Positions 37,421 to 46,740 of a stretch of 64,000 bases of DNA are shown piece after piece. The notes below the pieces were generated by a model. That model did not search any database. It was given only the letters and a program-made list of their open reading frames with translations, and was not told the origin of the DNA. The position numbers and the translations under genes were made by a program. Positions within the stretch are counted from its first letter, which is position 1. Every line of letters starts with the position of its first letter. The DNA comes from an uncultured Oscillospiraceae bacterium (GTDB lineage: Bacteria > Bacillota > Clostridia > Oscillospirales > Oscillospiraceae): contig CAKTIM010000006.1 of assembly GCA_934565795.1 (NCBI GenBank), forward strand, positions 62,001-126,000, given 5' to 3'.

Positions 37421-39280
37421 TCAGGCTTCCTTTGTGTAATACTGCGCCTGGGCATTCCAAAGCTCGTGGTATTTGCCCGCTGTGTCGGCCAGGAGCTGCT
37501 GGTGGGTGCCCTGCTGGATGACCTGACCGGCGTCGAATACCGCGATTTCGTCGCAGAATTTGCAGCTGGACAGGCGGTGGCTGATATAGATGGCGGTTTT
37601 GTCACCGGCGATCTCGTCAAATTTCTCGTAGATTTCCGCCTCGGCGATGGGGTCAAGGGCCGCCGTCGGCTCATCCAGGATGATGAAGGGCGCGTCCTTG
37701 TAGAGCGCCCGGGCAATGGCGATCTTCTGGGCCTCGCCGCCGGAGACCTCCACGCCCTGCTTATCCAGCGTCTTGTACAGGTGGGTATCCAGCCCCATGG
37801 TCTCCAGCCGCTCGCCGAAGCCCGCCTGGCGCAGGCATTGGGTGGCCCGTGCGCGGTCGTAGTCCGCCTTTGTGGCCACGTTTTCTCCCAGCGGCATGGC
37901 AAACAGCTGGAAATCCTGGAAAACGATGGAGAAAATGTCCATGTATTCCTGGTAGCGGTATTTGCGGATATCGATGCCGTTGAGCAGGATCTGTCCCTCG
38001 GTGGGGTCATACAGGCGGCACAGGAGCTTGATGAAGGTGGTTTTGCCGCTGCCGTTCATGCCCACCACAGCCAGCCGCCGCCCGACCTGGAACTTCATAT
38101 TTACGTGGCGCAGGGCGTACTCCTGCGCGCCGGGGTAGCGGAAAGAGACATCCCGGAATTCCACCTCGTATTTGCGGTCGGCCCGCTTTTCGGTGGTCAG
38201 GCTGCCCTGGTACATGGCATTCGGAATATCCAGATATTCATAGGTATACGGCAGGAACCCGGCGGCATTGGCGCGGATGGCGCTCAGCGTGACCAGCATG
38301 GTACCGACGCCGGTAAACGCCTGGGTCACGGCTCCGATGTACTGGGTCGCGGAGCCAATGGGAAACGCGCCCGCCCAGGCCTTCAGGCACACAAACAGGT
38401 AGATGGCCCCCACCACCACAGCCTCAACCGCCTGCGCGCCGATCAGCAGCAGGCCGCCCTTTCCCTGGAGGTACAGGGAAATCTCGGACTTGTCGGTAAA
38501 GTTATGCTGGCTGCAATAGTGGCCGGAGATTTTTTCCTGACGGTAGATCCGAATGTCCAGCGCCCGCTTCCTGTCCTCCCCAAAGAAGCCGTAGGCGGAA
38601 AACATGCGGTTGCCCAGCCGCCCTTTTTCGGCATAGCCAATCCATGCCGTTTCGGCGTTGCCCTCCAGCTTTGCCGAGAGCAGGTCGGCGGCCACCATGG
38701 TTGCCGCCATCAGCACCATCAGCAGGGGGCTGTTCAGCGCGGCAAAGCCCGTGTGTGTTGTGCTGTGCAGGAACAGTCCCACAGACATGGCGCCGCCCAG
38801 CAGGATGGAAGACGCGGCGGAGCAAAAGCTTTGAAAATCGTGGATGACTCGCAGAAGTCCCCAGCTGGCCATGTTGGAATTTTCCAGGATCTGCGCCTCC
38901 AGATCCTCCACCCGCTGGCTGTCGGCGTCCGGGAAATCCATGCTGGCCCGTTTGTCCGCCAGCAGCTTCCGTGACAGCCAGTAGGCGCCCTCCCACTGCC
39001 CTTGCTTCCAGTGCGTCAGTGCGGCGGACATGGCGGCAACTCCGGCGGTGACCGCCAGCGCGATCGCCACCAGCATCCAGACCTCCCGGGCAGCCGCGCC
39101 GGAGATCAGCGCGTTCAGGATCCGGCCGGACAGGTATACGGCCGCCAGCGGCGTGACGCTGGCAAAGAGCTGCGAAAGCGCGACGGAGGGAAGCAGCTGC
39201 GGCGCGGCCTTCTGCCAGAGCTTCATGGCCCTGACCTGACGGTCAAGAACAACGCGGAATGAAATTTTCTTGTCAGCCAT
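37421..39280 (-). CDS. ABC exporter subunit, permease fused to ATPase (second of a pair)
   Basis: A protein of 619 residues. Six membrane helices in the first 330 residues are followed by an ATPase domain: Walker A GMNGSGKTT, signature EVSGGEAQKIAIARALY, Walker B FIILDEPTAALD with its catalytic Glu, and switch His in ISHRL. This is a half-transporter of the MsbA/LmrA/BmrCD type. The ATG lies eight bases inside the end of the first subunit. Both partners keep intact ATPase motifs, so no degenerate site is seen. Lipid, peptide or drug export is possible. Confidence 0.92.
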   Translation of the reverse strand: MADKKISFRVVLDRQVRAMKLWQKAAPQLLPSVALSQLFASVTPLAAVYLSGRILNALISGAAAREVWMLVAIALAVTAGVAAMSAALTHWKQGQWEGAYWLSRKLLADKRASMDFPDADSQRVEDLEAQILENSNMASWGLLRVIHDFQSFCSAASSILLGGAMSVGLFLHSTTHTGFAALNSPLLMVLMAATMVAADLLSAKLEGNAETAWIGYAEKGRLGNRMFSAYGFFGEDRKRALDIRIYRQEKISGHYCSQHNFTDKSEISLYLQGKGGLLLIGAQAVEAVVVGAIYLFVCLKAWAGAFPIGSATQYIGAVTQAFTGVGTMLVTLSAIRANAAGFLPYTYEYLDIPNAMYQGSLTTEKRADRKYEVEFRDVSFRYPGAQEYALRHVNMKFQVGRRLAVVGMNGSGKTTFIKLLCRLYDPTEGQILLNGIDIRKYRYQEYMDIFSIVFQDFQLFAMPLGENVATKADYDRARATQCLRQAGFGERLETMGLDTHLYKTLDKQGVEVSGGEAQKIAIARALYKDAPFIILDEPTAALDPIAEAEIYEKFDEIAGDKTAIYISHRLSSCKFCDEIAVFDAGQVIQQGTHQQLLADTAGKYHELWNAQAQYYTKEA

Positions 39281-41072
39281 TTTCTGCATCCTCCTGATAG
39301 TATTTGCTCTGCACCGCAAACAGCTCGGCGTATTTTCCGCCCTGCTGCATCAGCGCGTCGTGGGTGCCCTCCTCGGCGATCCGGCCGTTTTCAAAGTAGA
39401 CAATGCGGTCGCAGAACCGGGTGGAGGCCAGCCGGTGGGAGATGAACACCGCCGTTTTGCCTGCGGTCATTTCGTTGTATTTCTGGTAGATCTCGTTTTC
39501 CGCGATGGGATCCAGGGCTGCCGTCGGCTCATCCAGCAGCAGTGCCGGGCTGCCCCGGTACAGCACCCGGGCCAGCATCAGCCGCTGGGTTTCGCCGCCG
39601 GAGAATTCGACGCCGTCCTCATAGAGCTCCCGGGTGACCTGGGTCTCCAGCTTTTTGGGCAGACGCTGCATTCTGTCCCACAGTCCGGCCTCCTCCAGGC
39701 TCCAGCGGAGCTTCTCCTCGTCGCAGCCATCCCAGCTCTGGGTCACATTCTCCCGCACGGTGGCGGCCAGGATGGAGAAATCCTGGAACACCGCGGCAAA
39801 GAGCGAATAATAATCCCGGCGGTTAAATTCCCGCACATCGATGCCGTTCAGCGTCACCCGCCCCTGGGTCGGGTCAAGGAAGCCTGCCAGAAGCTTGATG
39901 AAGGTGGTTTTGCCCGCGCCGTTCAGGCCCACGATCGCCAGCTTCTCCCCAGCGTGCAGGGTAAGGCTCAGATGGGAAATGGTGTCGTGGTCGGCCTCCG
40001 GGTAGCGGAAGGACACATCCTCCAGCCGGAACTCATAGGGCGCGGCGGGCAGGGGCTTGCCGCCCTCAAAGCGGAAGGGCTCCTCCCAATCCAGGAATTC
40101 CCGCAGCTTGGAAAGCTCGATGCTCTGCCGGTGCAGGGTGGAGCACTGCTGCAAAATGCCCGTTACCCAGGCGGTGAAGCCGGTGACAGCGGAGAAGTAC
40201 AGCAGGAATTCCGCCGCCGTGATCTCCCCGCGCAGCGCCATGGAGATCAGCACAAAATACGCAAGACCGTTGCGCAGCAGGCTCAGCACCGCGTCGGCCA
40301 GCTCCGCCCACAGCAGGTGATGCTCCTTCTTCTGGAGGAAGTCGCTGTAAAGGCGGTAGCTCTTGCGCCACAGCGCCTCCACCCACTGCTGCATGCCGAA
40401 GATCCGCAGATCCTTGGCATACTTTCGGTCGGAGAGCAGATTGACGCCGTATTTCAGCGCTTCCTCCGCCTGTGCCTCCTCCTCCCGGTGGTCAAAGGCC
40501 CAGCGGTTCATCCGCAGGCTGAAGAAAAAGCCCAGAACGGAAATGACGGTGGTCGCCGCCGCCAGCCAGAAATTCAGGCCGGACAGCAGCGCAAGGTAGA
40601 TGCCGAAGCCCAGAACATTGGCCGTCAGCGCGCTCAGGGTGTCCCAGATCGCCTCCGCCGCGGCGCGGTTGCTGCTGGTCGCCTGGACGGCCTGGCTGCT
40701 GAACTCCAGAAACTTTGTGGAAAGCAGATTGGGATAGGAGGTCATTGACCGCTTTTGATCCAACGCCAGCAGAATGCTTGTTCGTACCGTTACGTAAAAA
40801 AACACGGAATTCATCTTCAGATATCCGCTGCCGCCCTTCGTGACAATGAGCAGCAATACGAAAATTCCGATGCGTCCCAGCAGCTGTCCCAGACTTCCGC
40901 CGGATTCGATCACCTGCAGGATCATGGGAGCCACCAGCATTTGCGCCACCGCGCCGCCCACGGTCTGCACTGCCAGCGTAAGGCAGGTCGGCACCGCCCG
41001 CCTGCTGCTGTGCCAGGCCCTGTTCACCATAAAAGCCACATTGGTGAACACGTTGTATTTTTTCTTTTTCAT
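39273..41072 (-). CDS. ABC exporter subunit, permease fused to ATPase (first of a pair)
   Basis: A protein of 599 residues of the same build: membrane domain, then GLNGAGKTT, EFSGGETQRLMLARVLY, ALLLDEPTAALD and ISHRL. It overlaps the second subunit by eight bases, so a heterodimer is likely. The start ATG follows GAGGTGAGG. No substrate-binding protein or regulator is adjacent. A gene-free repeat island lies upstream, so the promoter is not obvious. Confidence 0.92.
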   Translation of the reverse strand: MKKKKYNVFTNVAFMVNRAWHSSRRAVPTCLTLAVQTVGGAVAQMLVAPMILQVIESGGSLGQLLGRIGIFVLLLIVTKGGSGYLKMNSVFFYVTVRTSILLALDQKRSMTSYPNLLSTKFLEFSSQAVQATSSNRAAAEAIWDTLSALTANVLGFGIYLALLSGLNFWLAAATTVISVLGFFFSLRMNRWAFDHREEEAQAEEALKYGVNLLSDRKYAKDLRIFGMQQWVEALWRKSYRLYSDFLQKKEHHLLWAELADAVLSLLRNGLAYFVLISMALRGEITAAEFLLYFSAVTGFTAWVTGILQQCSTLHRQSIELSKLREFLDWEEPFRFEGGKPLPAAPYEFRLEDVSFRYPEADHDTISHLSLTLHAGEKLAIVGLNGAGKTTFIKLLAGFLDPTQGRVTLNGIDVREFNRRDYYSLFAAVFQDFSILAATVRENVTQSWDGCDEEKLRWSLEEAGLWDRMQRLPKKLETQVTRELYEDGVEFSGGETQRLMLARVLYRGSPALLLDEPTAALDPIAENEIYQKYNEMTAGKTAVFISHRLASTRFCDRIVYFENGRIAEEGTHDALMQQGGKYAELFAVQSKYYQEDAENG

Positions 41073-41254
41073 TGGTTCCTCACCTCGCTGCCTATCATAT
41101 CATAAAAAACGCCGAGTAGTACATTTCGGTGACGAATTGTCGTTTCCGGGTGACGAATTGCATCTCACCCTCCGCCCGGTTGCATTTCGAGGCAGGATTT
41201 GCTATGATTTTGGTGCGTCTCTTAGCGCCCTCCAAAAGCTTCCCTTGGGTGCAA

Positions 41255-41845
41255 ATCAAAGGTAAAAATCCGTAGGGGGCGGCAATCTGCCGCCCCGCAA
41301 TGTCACGGCTTCGATAGCACCCCGTTGAATGGAAGCAGCCAAAGGCTACCTCCAAAAGCTTCCCCGGGGAAGCTGGCAGCCCGTAGGGCTGACTGAAGAG
41401 GGCCTACCGCAGTAGGATTTTCTTAAAGGGTACGTTGAATGGGACGCACCCACCCGTAGGGGCGGATACCAGCCGCCCGAAAGGTAACGAAACTGAGATG
41501 TATAGACGAAACGCTCAATCCCGTCAGATTTCGGGTCGACAAATTGCCGACCCCTACGGACTCAGTCGTTTTGCCTGCTCCCGTTCAACGGACTGCTATC
41601 GAAACCGATAGGTTTCGGGCGGCTAATATCCGCCCCTACGGACTCAAAGTGTTTAACCGTCTACCTTTTCAACCAAATCTCTCTCAAAACCATCACCTGA
41701 GTGCCCTCTTCAGTCGCTGCGGCGACAGCTTCCCCCACAGGGAAGCTTGGGGATGTATCCTTTTTCGTTATACGTTCGTCCTTACTGCTATCGGAACCGC
41801 GAGGTTGAGGGTCGACAAATTGCCGACCCCTACGGGCTCAAGATG
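41255..41845. repeat. Repeat island: many copies of a short palindromic element
   Basis: In this 938-bp gap (41073-42010) I see no gene. CCGTAGGGG-type copies occur at 41270-41296 and 41454-41478 in one orientation and at 41534-41559, 41617-41642 and 41810-41835 in the other. Each contains a short inner palindrome (GGGGCGGC with GCCGCCCC, or GGTCGACAA with TTGCCGACC). A second module, CCCTCTTCAGTCGCTG with CGGCGACAGC, lies at 41704-41734, with a degenerate copy at 41363-41402. Both modules also occur at 17.3 kb. Confidence 0.85.
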
Positions 41846-42010
41846 TTTTAATTCTATTGGGTTCACCGGGAAATTGCGAATTCTGCTGCTATTGATTTGC
41901 ATCTTTCAGGGGAGGTAAAAACCTTGCAAAAAAATTTCCCCCACCCCTGCAATATTTTCCTCCCGATTTCTACTGGATGGGTAGAAGCAATAAAAAGGAG
42001 AAGCTGACAT

Positions 42011-42568
42011 ATGGAGGACAACCAGATCATTGACCTTTACTTTGCCCGGTCGGAAGCGGCCATTGCGCAGACGGCGGCGAAGTATGGGAATTACTGCTAC
42101 CGCATTGCGGACAATATCCTCTCCAGCCGGGAGGATGCCCAGGAGTGCGTGAACGACACCTATCTCGCCGCCTGGAATGCCATGCCGCCCAAGCGTCCCG
42201 GCATTCTTTCCGCCTTCCTGGGAAAAATCACCCGCAATATCTCCCTGGATCGGTGGAAGCGCCGGGCCGCCCGGAAGCGGGGCGGGGGTGAGGCGGCGCT
42301 GAGCCTGGAGGAGCTGGACGAATGCCTGACCGGCGGCCAGTCGCCGGAAAGGGAGGTGGAGCGCCGGGAGCTGCTGCGCGCCATCAACCGTTTCCTGGAT
42401 ACCCTGCCGGAAACCCAGCGGGATATCTTCGTGTGCCGCTACTGGTATCTGGACAGCATTGAGGACATCAGCGCCCGGTTCGGCTATTCCCAGAGCAAGG
42501 TGACCACCATCCTGTTCCGCCTGCGGAAGAAGCTGGCGGCGCACCTGGAAAAGGAGGGACTGCAATGA
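42011..42568 (+). CDS. ECF-type RNA polymerase sigma factor
   Basis: A protein of 185 residues. Region 2 (ILSSREDAQECVNDTYLAAW) binds core polymerase and melts the -10. Region 4 ends in a helix-turn-helix (EDISARFGYSQSKVTTILFR). This two-domain size is normal for extracytoplasmic-function sigma factors. AAAAAGGAG precedes ATG 42011. The next gene overlaps by ATGA and encodes a membrane protein that is probably its regulator. Confidence 0.9.
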   Translation: MEDNQIIDLYFARSEAAIAQTAAKYGNYCYRIADNILSSREDAQECVNDTYLAAWNAMPPKRPGILSAFLGKITRNISLDRWKRRAARKRGGGEAALSLEELDECLTGGQSPEREVERRELLRAINRFLDTLPETQRDIFVCRYWYLDSIEDISARFGYSQSKVTTILFRLRKKLAAHLEKEGLQ

Positions 42569-44139
42569 ACGCCATGGATTTATTGGAAACCATCGGAGGC
42601 ATCCGGGATGCCTATGTCGTGGCGGCCCATTCCGCCCGAAAGCAAAGACGGATGCCCAGGAAACGCATGCTGCTGATTGCGGCGATCATTGCCGTGGCGC
42701 TGCTGCTGGTGGGCTGCACGGTGCTGTATGTGCTGCGGCTCCAGGACTTGAGGGTGCGAACCATCACCATTCAGGATTGGCAGTATGATGCCGACGGCAC
42801 GCCCTACTGCGAGACGGAGGAGACCCGGAGCCTGCTCAGCCCCCACGCGGGCCAGGCGGAGCAGCAGGCCCTGCGGGAGTGGGAAAGCTTCAAGGAGGGC
42901 TACGACCAGGACAGGACGCTGGCCCAGGTGAACAATTTCAACGAATCCGGCGTGCCGGAGAATTTCTTCCAGAATTACGACTGCTATACCTTTGAAATGC
43001 TGGATGCCTTCCAGGCGATCCTTGATAAATACCACTTAAAGCCCCTGGGCCAGCCGGTTTATTTCAGCGACTGGGAGGAGGGAATGCTTTATAAGGCTTT
43101 GCAGATTCCCCGCCTGGTTCGCAGCGGACAGACCCGGCGGATGGCTGGGTACTTCTTCCCGGAAGGTTCCTTCAGCGTGGAGTTTTCCTTCTGCCTGCCG
43201 GAGGAGCAGGAGGAGCGGGTCGTCAGCTTCGTCTATGCCAATGACGGCTATCTCTTTCCCTATTTCTTCGTCGTGGGGGATATAGATGCCTGGGAGCAGT
43301 GGGATTACACCACGGCGGACGGTACGCAGGTGGTGCTGGCGACCTGGGACAACGCCCTGGCCATTTTTTGCCAGCGGCCGGACGGGACGATCTACATCTC
43401 CACGGAGAACGAGCTGCCGGTGTCCAGTACGCCCGACGATCCGGCCCCACCCATGACCCGGGAGCTGGCCCAGCAAATCGCCGACTGCTTTGACTATACC
43501 ATCGCGCCCCAGCCCGTGGATCGGGACGCGGCGGAGGCCATGCGGGCGGATTTCCCCCAGCCGGAGCCGGATCAGAAAACCAAGCGGCGCTCCTTTGCCC
43601 TGGGGTTCAGAACCTGGGACGGGGCGCGCTGGTCGCCCCCGGCGGAGTACGCGGGCAGCATTGAAGCCTATGTGCGGCACATTTTGGCGGATTACACCGA
43701 CGCGGCCAACCTGGAATACTGCATCAGCGACTGGGACGGCGACGGCCAGGCGGAGACCATCATCCGAAATAAAAGCACCGGGATGATCTGGCAGGTCGTC
43801 AAAATGCTTCCCAGCGTCGAAAATCCCGCCGTGCAGGAGGTGGCGCTCTGGTTCGGCAGCTACCTGTGTGAAAACGGTGTCATCAAGGATGTATACACCG
43901 TCGATGAAATGGACATCGGCCCGACACAGTATTTTGATTTTACAAACAGCACCAAGACGGAAATTTACACCAAGCTGCGGATGAACCTGGCGACCGGGCA
44001 GTGGGAACAGCGCATCGACCCCAATGATTACAGCTTCTTCCGCTACGAATCCATCACCCAGGAGGCGGCGGAGGCCCTTATCGCCCAATACCGGGTGCTG
44101 GACTTCGACATGCAGCCGCTGAGCGAATACGGCCGATAA
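42565..44139 (+). CDS. Membrane-anchored partner of the ECF sigma factor (large extracytoplasmic domain)
   Basis: A protein of 524 residues. A basic cytoplasmic segment of about 33 residues (SARKQRRMPRKRM) is followed by one membrane helix (about 35-56) and then some 465 residues outside the cell. The soluble part has a Gln/Glu-rich start, beta-rich blocks and an EF-like DWDGDGQAET loop near residue 391. No anti-sigma domain is recognisable in the short cytoplasmic part, but position and four-base overlap suggest that it controls the sigma factor. It could sense cell-wall or surface stress. Confidence 0.75.
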   Translation: MNAMDLLETIGGIRDAYVVAAHSARKQRRMPRKRMLLIAAIIAVALLLVGCTVLYVLRLQDLRVRTITIQDWQYDADGTPYCETEETRSLLSPHAGQAEQQALREWESFKEGYDQDRTLAQVNNFNESGVPENFFQNYDCYTFEMLDAFQAILDKYHLKPLGQPVYFSDWEEGMLYKALQIPRLVRSGQTRRMAGYFFPEGSFSVEFSFCLPEEQEERVVSFVYANDGYLFPYFFVVGDIDAWEQWDYTTADGTQVVLATWDNALAIFCQRPDGTIYISTENELPVSSTPDDPAPPMTRELAQQIADCFDYTIAPQPVDRDAAEAMRADFPQPEPDQKTKRRSFALGFRTWDGARWSPPAEYAGSIEAYVRHILADYTDAANLEYCISDWDGDGQAETIIRNKSTGMIWQVVKMLPSVENPAVQEVALWFGSYLCENGVIKDVYTVDEMDIGPTQYFDFTNSTKTEIYTKLRMNLATGQWEQRIDPNDYSFFRYESITQEAAEALIAQYRVLDFDMQPLSEYGR

Positions 44140-44144
44140 ACAGC

Positions 44145-44174
44145 TGCCCCCGCAGGGACATCCCTGCGGGGGCA
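44145..44174 (+). terminator. Terminator of the ECF sigma operon
   Basis: A perfect 14-bp stem (TGCCCCCGCAGGGA with its complement) around a two-base loop region, followed by TTTC. Confidence 0.8.
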
Positions 44175-44229
44175 TTTCAGCGAGGAAAAGAAATCACAAA
44201 CAAACGCGGTAAAAGGTTGGAAAATTATG

Positions 44230-44288
44230 GTTAGCAATAGCTAATTGCACACTTTCCTGTTGCGAAAATGAGGTCTGTGCTTTATAAT
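44230..44288 (+). promoter_or_regulatory. Promoter of feoAB with upstream GTTAGC-N4-GCTAAT operator
   Basis: The promoter is TTGCGA (44260-44265), 17 bp, TATAAT (44283-44288). The operator-like site GTTAGC-AATA-GCTAAT (44230-44245) lies 14 bp upstream of the -35. The same palindrome covers the start points of the gpmA and methyltransferase promoters. Confidence 0.75.
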
Positions 44289-44316
44289 GGCTCCAGAAAG
44301 AAAAGGAGCGCTGCTT

Positions 44317-44547
44317 ATGACCATTGACGATTTGAAGGTTGGCCAGTCCGGCACCATTGCCCAAGTGGGCGGCGAGGGAGCACTGCGGCTTCGGCTCCTG
44401 GATATGGGGCTGATCCCCGGCACCAAAGTGACGCTGCGCAAGGTCGCGCCCATGGGCGACCCCATCCAGATTCAGGTGCGGGGGTATGAACTGACCATTC
44501 GCCGGGAGGATGCGGCCAGGATCACTCTGAAGGAGGAGCGGGCATGA
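44317..44547 (+). CDS. feoA: FeoA, ferrous iron transport accessory protein
   Basis: A protein of 76 residues with the SH3-like FeoA fold: LKVGQSGTIAQVGGEGALRLRLLDMGLIPGT (shown in part at about 6-20 and 22-36) and a RREDAARI end. FeoA supports FeoB activity. The ATG has AAAGGAG; a further upstream in-frame ATG has no site. It overlaps feoB by four bases. Confidence 0.94.
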   Translation: MTIDDLKVGQSGTIAQVGGEGALRLRLLDMGLIPGTKVTLRKVAPMGDPIQIQVRGYELTIRREDAARITLKEERA

Positions 44548-46547
44548 TTTTTGCACTGGCGGGAAACCAGAACTGCGGAAAAACCACCCTGTTCAATGCC
44601 CTCACCGGGGCCAATCAGCATGTGGGCAATTTCCCCGGCGTCACCGTGGATCAAAAGGTGGGCACCATCCGGGGGACGGCGCATCAGGTGGTGGATTTGC
44701 CGGGCATCTATTCCATCCGGCCCTACACCCAGGAGGAGATCGTTACCCGGGATTTTATTCTGAAATCCAACCCCGACGCCATTCTGAACATTGTGGATGC
44801 CACCAATATCGAGCGCAACCTCTACCTGACCCTACAGCTGCTGACCCTGAGAGTGCCTACCGTGATCGCCCTGAACATGATGGACGAGCTGACCGGCAAC
44901 GGCGGCAGCATCGATGTGCAGAAGCTGAGCGACGCCCTGGGCGTCCCGGTGGTGCCTATCAGCGCGGCGAAGAATGAGGGCATCTCCGAGCTGGTGGATA
45001 TTCTGCTGAACACCGCTGAAAACCGGGTGCTCCCCAAGGTGCAGGATTTTTGCCCGGACGGCCCGGTGCACCGCTGCATCCATGCCGTGTGCCACATCAT
45101 TGAGGATCATGCCCAGCGGGCGCGGCTGTCCCGCCGCTTTGCCGCGACCAAGCTGATCGAGGGAGAGCAGGATTTTTATGAGCTGCTCCAGCTGAACCAG
45201 AACGAGAAGGAGCTGATCGAGCACTCCATCATTGAAATGGAGTCCGATACCGGCCTGGATCGCAACGCGGCCCTGGCGGATATGCGCTATAACTTTATTG
45301 AGGGCGTCTGCGACGCCTGCGTGACCAAGGCATCCGAAAGCAGGGAGCACCGCCGCAGCGTGAAAATCGACCGGGTGCTGACCAACCGCTATCTGGCGCT
45401 GCCCCTGTTTGCCGCCATCATGGGGCTGGTGTTCTACCTGACGTTCAATGTGATCGGTGCTTTTTTATCGGACGTGATGGCCTACGCGGTGGACGGCCTG
45501 ACCATGCTGGCCGACCGGGGCCTGACCAGCTATGGCATCAACCCCGTGGTGCACAGCCTGATCATCGACGGTATCTTTGCGGGAGTGGGCAGTGTGCTGA
45601 GCTTCCTGCCCATCATTGTTACCCTGTTCTTCTTCCTGTCCATTCTGGAGGATTCCGGCTATATGGCGCGGGTGGCCTTTGTGATGGACAAGCTCCTGCG
45701 GAAGATCGGCCTGTCCGGGCGCAGCTTTGTGCCCATGCTCATCGGCTTCGGCTGCTCGGTGCCGGCCATTATGGCCACCCGCACCCTGTCCAGCAATCGG
45801 GATCGGAAAATGACCATCTTGCTCACGCCGTTTATGAGCTGCTCCGCCAAGATTCCCATTTATACTCTGTTTGCCGCCGCCTTTTTCCCCGGCTGGGATC
45901 TGCCGGTGATGATCGCGCTGTACTTTGGCGGCATGGTGGTGGGAATTCTGATGGCACTGCTGCTCAAGAGCACGCTGTTCCGGGGTAATCCCGTCCCCTT
46001 TGTGATGGAGCTGCCTAATTATCGCTTCCCTTCGGCCAAGAGCGTCCTGCTGCTGATGTGGGAAAAGGCGGAGGACTTTTTGACCCGCGCCTTTACCGTG
46101 ATCTTTATGGCCACGGTGATCATCTGGTTCCTGCAAACCTTTGATCTGAAGCTGAATGTGGTGGCCGACAGCACGGACAGCATCCTGGCCAGGCTGGGGC
46201 TGCTGGTCTCGCCGGTGTTTGCCCCGCTGGGCTTTGGGGACTGGCGGATGGTGACGGCGCTGGTCTCCGGCTTTACGGCCAAGGAGGCGGTGGTCAGCAC
46301 CTTTGGGGTGATTCTGGGCGTCAGCACCGAGCAGCTCCAGCAGGCGCTGCACATGCTGTTTGACGCCCGCTCCGCCGCCAGCTTTCTGACGTTCTGCCTG
46401 CTCTACACCCCCTGCGTGGCGGCGGTTGCCACCATCAAGCGGGAGCTTGGCTCCCGGACAAAAACGGTGGCGGTGGTGATTGCCCAGTGCGCGGTCGCCT
46501 GGCTGGCGGCTTTCCTGGTGTATCAGATCGGCGGGTGGCTGGTATGA
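44544..46547 (+). CDS. feoB: FeoB, ferrous iron transporter GTPase
   Basis: A protein of 667 residues. The N-terminal G domain has GNQNCGKTT (G1, 7-15), DLPG (G3) and ALNMMDEL (G4). A helical insertion domain follows, then membrane Gate segments including RVAFVMDKLLRKIGLSGRS and GFGCSVPAIMATR, and the conserved CAKIP motif appears as SCSAKIPIY. It imports Fe(II) across the inner membrane. The companion FeoA lies upstream and a small Cys-rich protein downstream. The operator ahead of the operon indicates metal control. Confidence 0.96.
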   Translation: MIFALAGNQNCGKTTLFNALTGANQHVGNFPGVTVDQKVGTIRGTAHQVVDLPGIYSIRPYTQEEIVTRDFILKSNPDAILNIVDATNIERNLYLTLQLLTLRVPTVIALNMMDELTGNGGSIDVQKLSDALGVPVVPISAAKNEGISELVDILLNTAENRVLPKVQDFCPDGPVHRCIHAVCHIIEDHAQRARLSRRFAATKLIEGEQDFYELLQLNQNEKELIEHSIIEMESDTGLDRNAALADMRYNFIEGVCDACVTKASESREHRRSVKIDRVLTNRYLALPLFAAIMGLVFYLTFNVIGAFLSDVMAYAVDGLTMLADRGLTSYGINPVVHSLIIDGIFAGVGSVLSFLPIIVTLFFFLSILEDSGYMARVAFVMDKLLRKIGLSGRSFVPMLIGFGCSVPAIMATRTLSSNRDRKMTILLTPFMSCSAKIPIYTLFAAAFFPGWDLPVMIALYFGGMVVGILMALLLKSTLFRGNPVPFVMELPNYRFPSAKSVLLLMWEKAEDFLTRAFTVIFMATVIIWFLQTFDLKLNVVADSTDSILARLGLLVSPVFAPLGFGDWRMVTALVSGFTAKEAVVSTFGVILGVSTEQLQQALHMLFDARSAASFLTFCLLYTPCVAAVATIKRELGSRTKTVAVVIAQCAVAWLAAFLVYQIGGWLV

Positions 46548-46663
46548 GCCTTGCGGATTATGCGCTGCTTGCGCCCATTGCCGGGTATTTCCTGTGGCTG
46601 CTTTTTCGCCCGAGAAAGAAAAAATGCCGCGGCTGCTGCAAAAGCTGCCGCGGGTGCAAATGA
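46544..46663 (+). CDS. FeoB-associated Cys-rich membrane protein
   Basis: A protein of 39 residues. The N-terminal 22 residues form one membrane helix, and the tail is very basic with five Cys (KKKCRGCCKSCRGC). It starts inside the feoB stop (ATGA overlap). Small FeoB-linked proteins of this type are common in Clostridia and are thought to act like FeoC in iron handling or complex stability. It is easy to miss because of its size. Confidence 0.9.
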   Translation: MSLADYALLAPIAGYFLWLLFRPRKKKCRGCCKSCRGCK

Positions 46664-46672
46664 ATGAGTAAC

Positions 46673-46711
46673 AATCGCAGCTGCCGGCCAGAACCGGCAG
46701 CTGCGATTTTT
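46673..46711 (+). terminator. Terminator of the feo operon
   Basis: A perfect 15-bp stem (AATCGCAGCTGCCGG with its complement) with a short loop, followed by TTTTT. Confidence 0.92.
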
Positions 46712-46740
46712 CGGGTGCACATCGCGCCGTCAGGGATGCT

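Noticed and set aside
37271-38974. Open plus-strand frame of 567 codons opposite the second ABC subunit
   Set aside because: It lies fully opposite an ABC transporter with perfect motifs. The long open frame is a by-product of high G+C; its product is His/Gln/Val-rich low-complexity sequence without a domain.
37421-41072. Degenerate ATPase site in the heterodimeric ABC exporter
   Set aside because: Both partners keep Walker A, signature, catalytic Glu and switch His, so no degenerate site is visible.
41255-41845. Possible CRISPR array
   Set aside because: Repeats occur in both orientations, are palindromic, have irregular spacing and no unique equal-length spacers; no cas gene is near.
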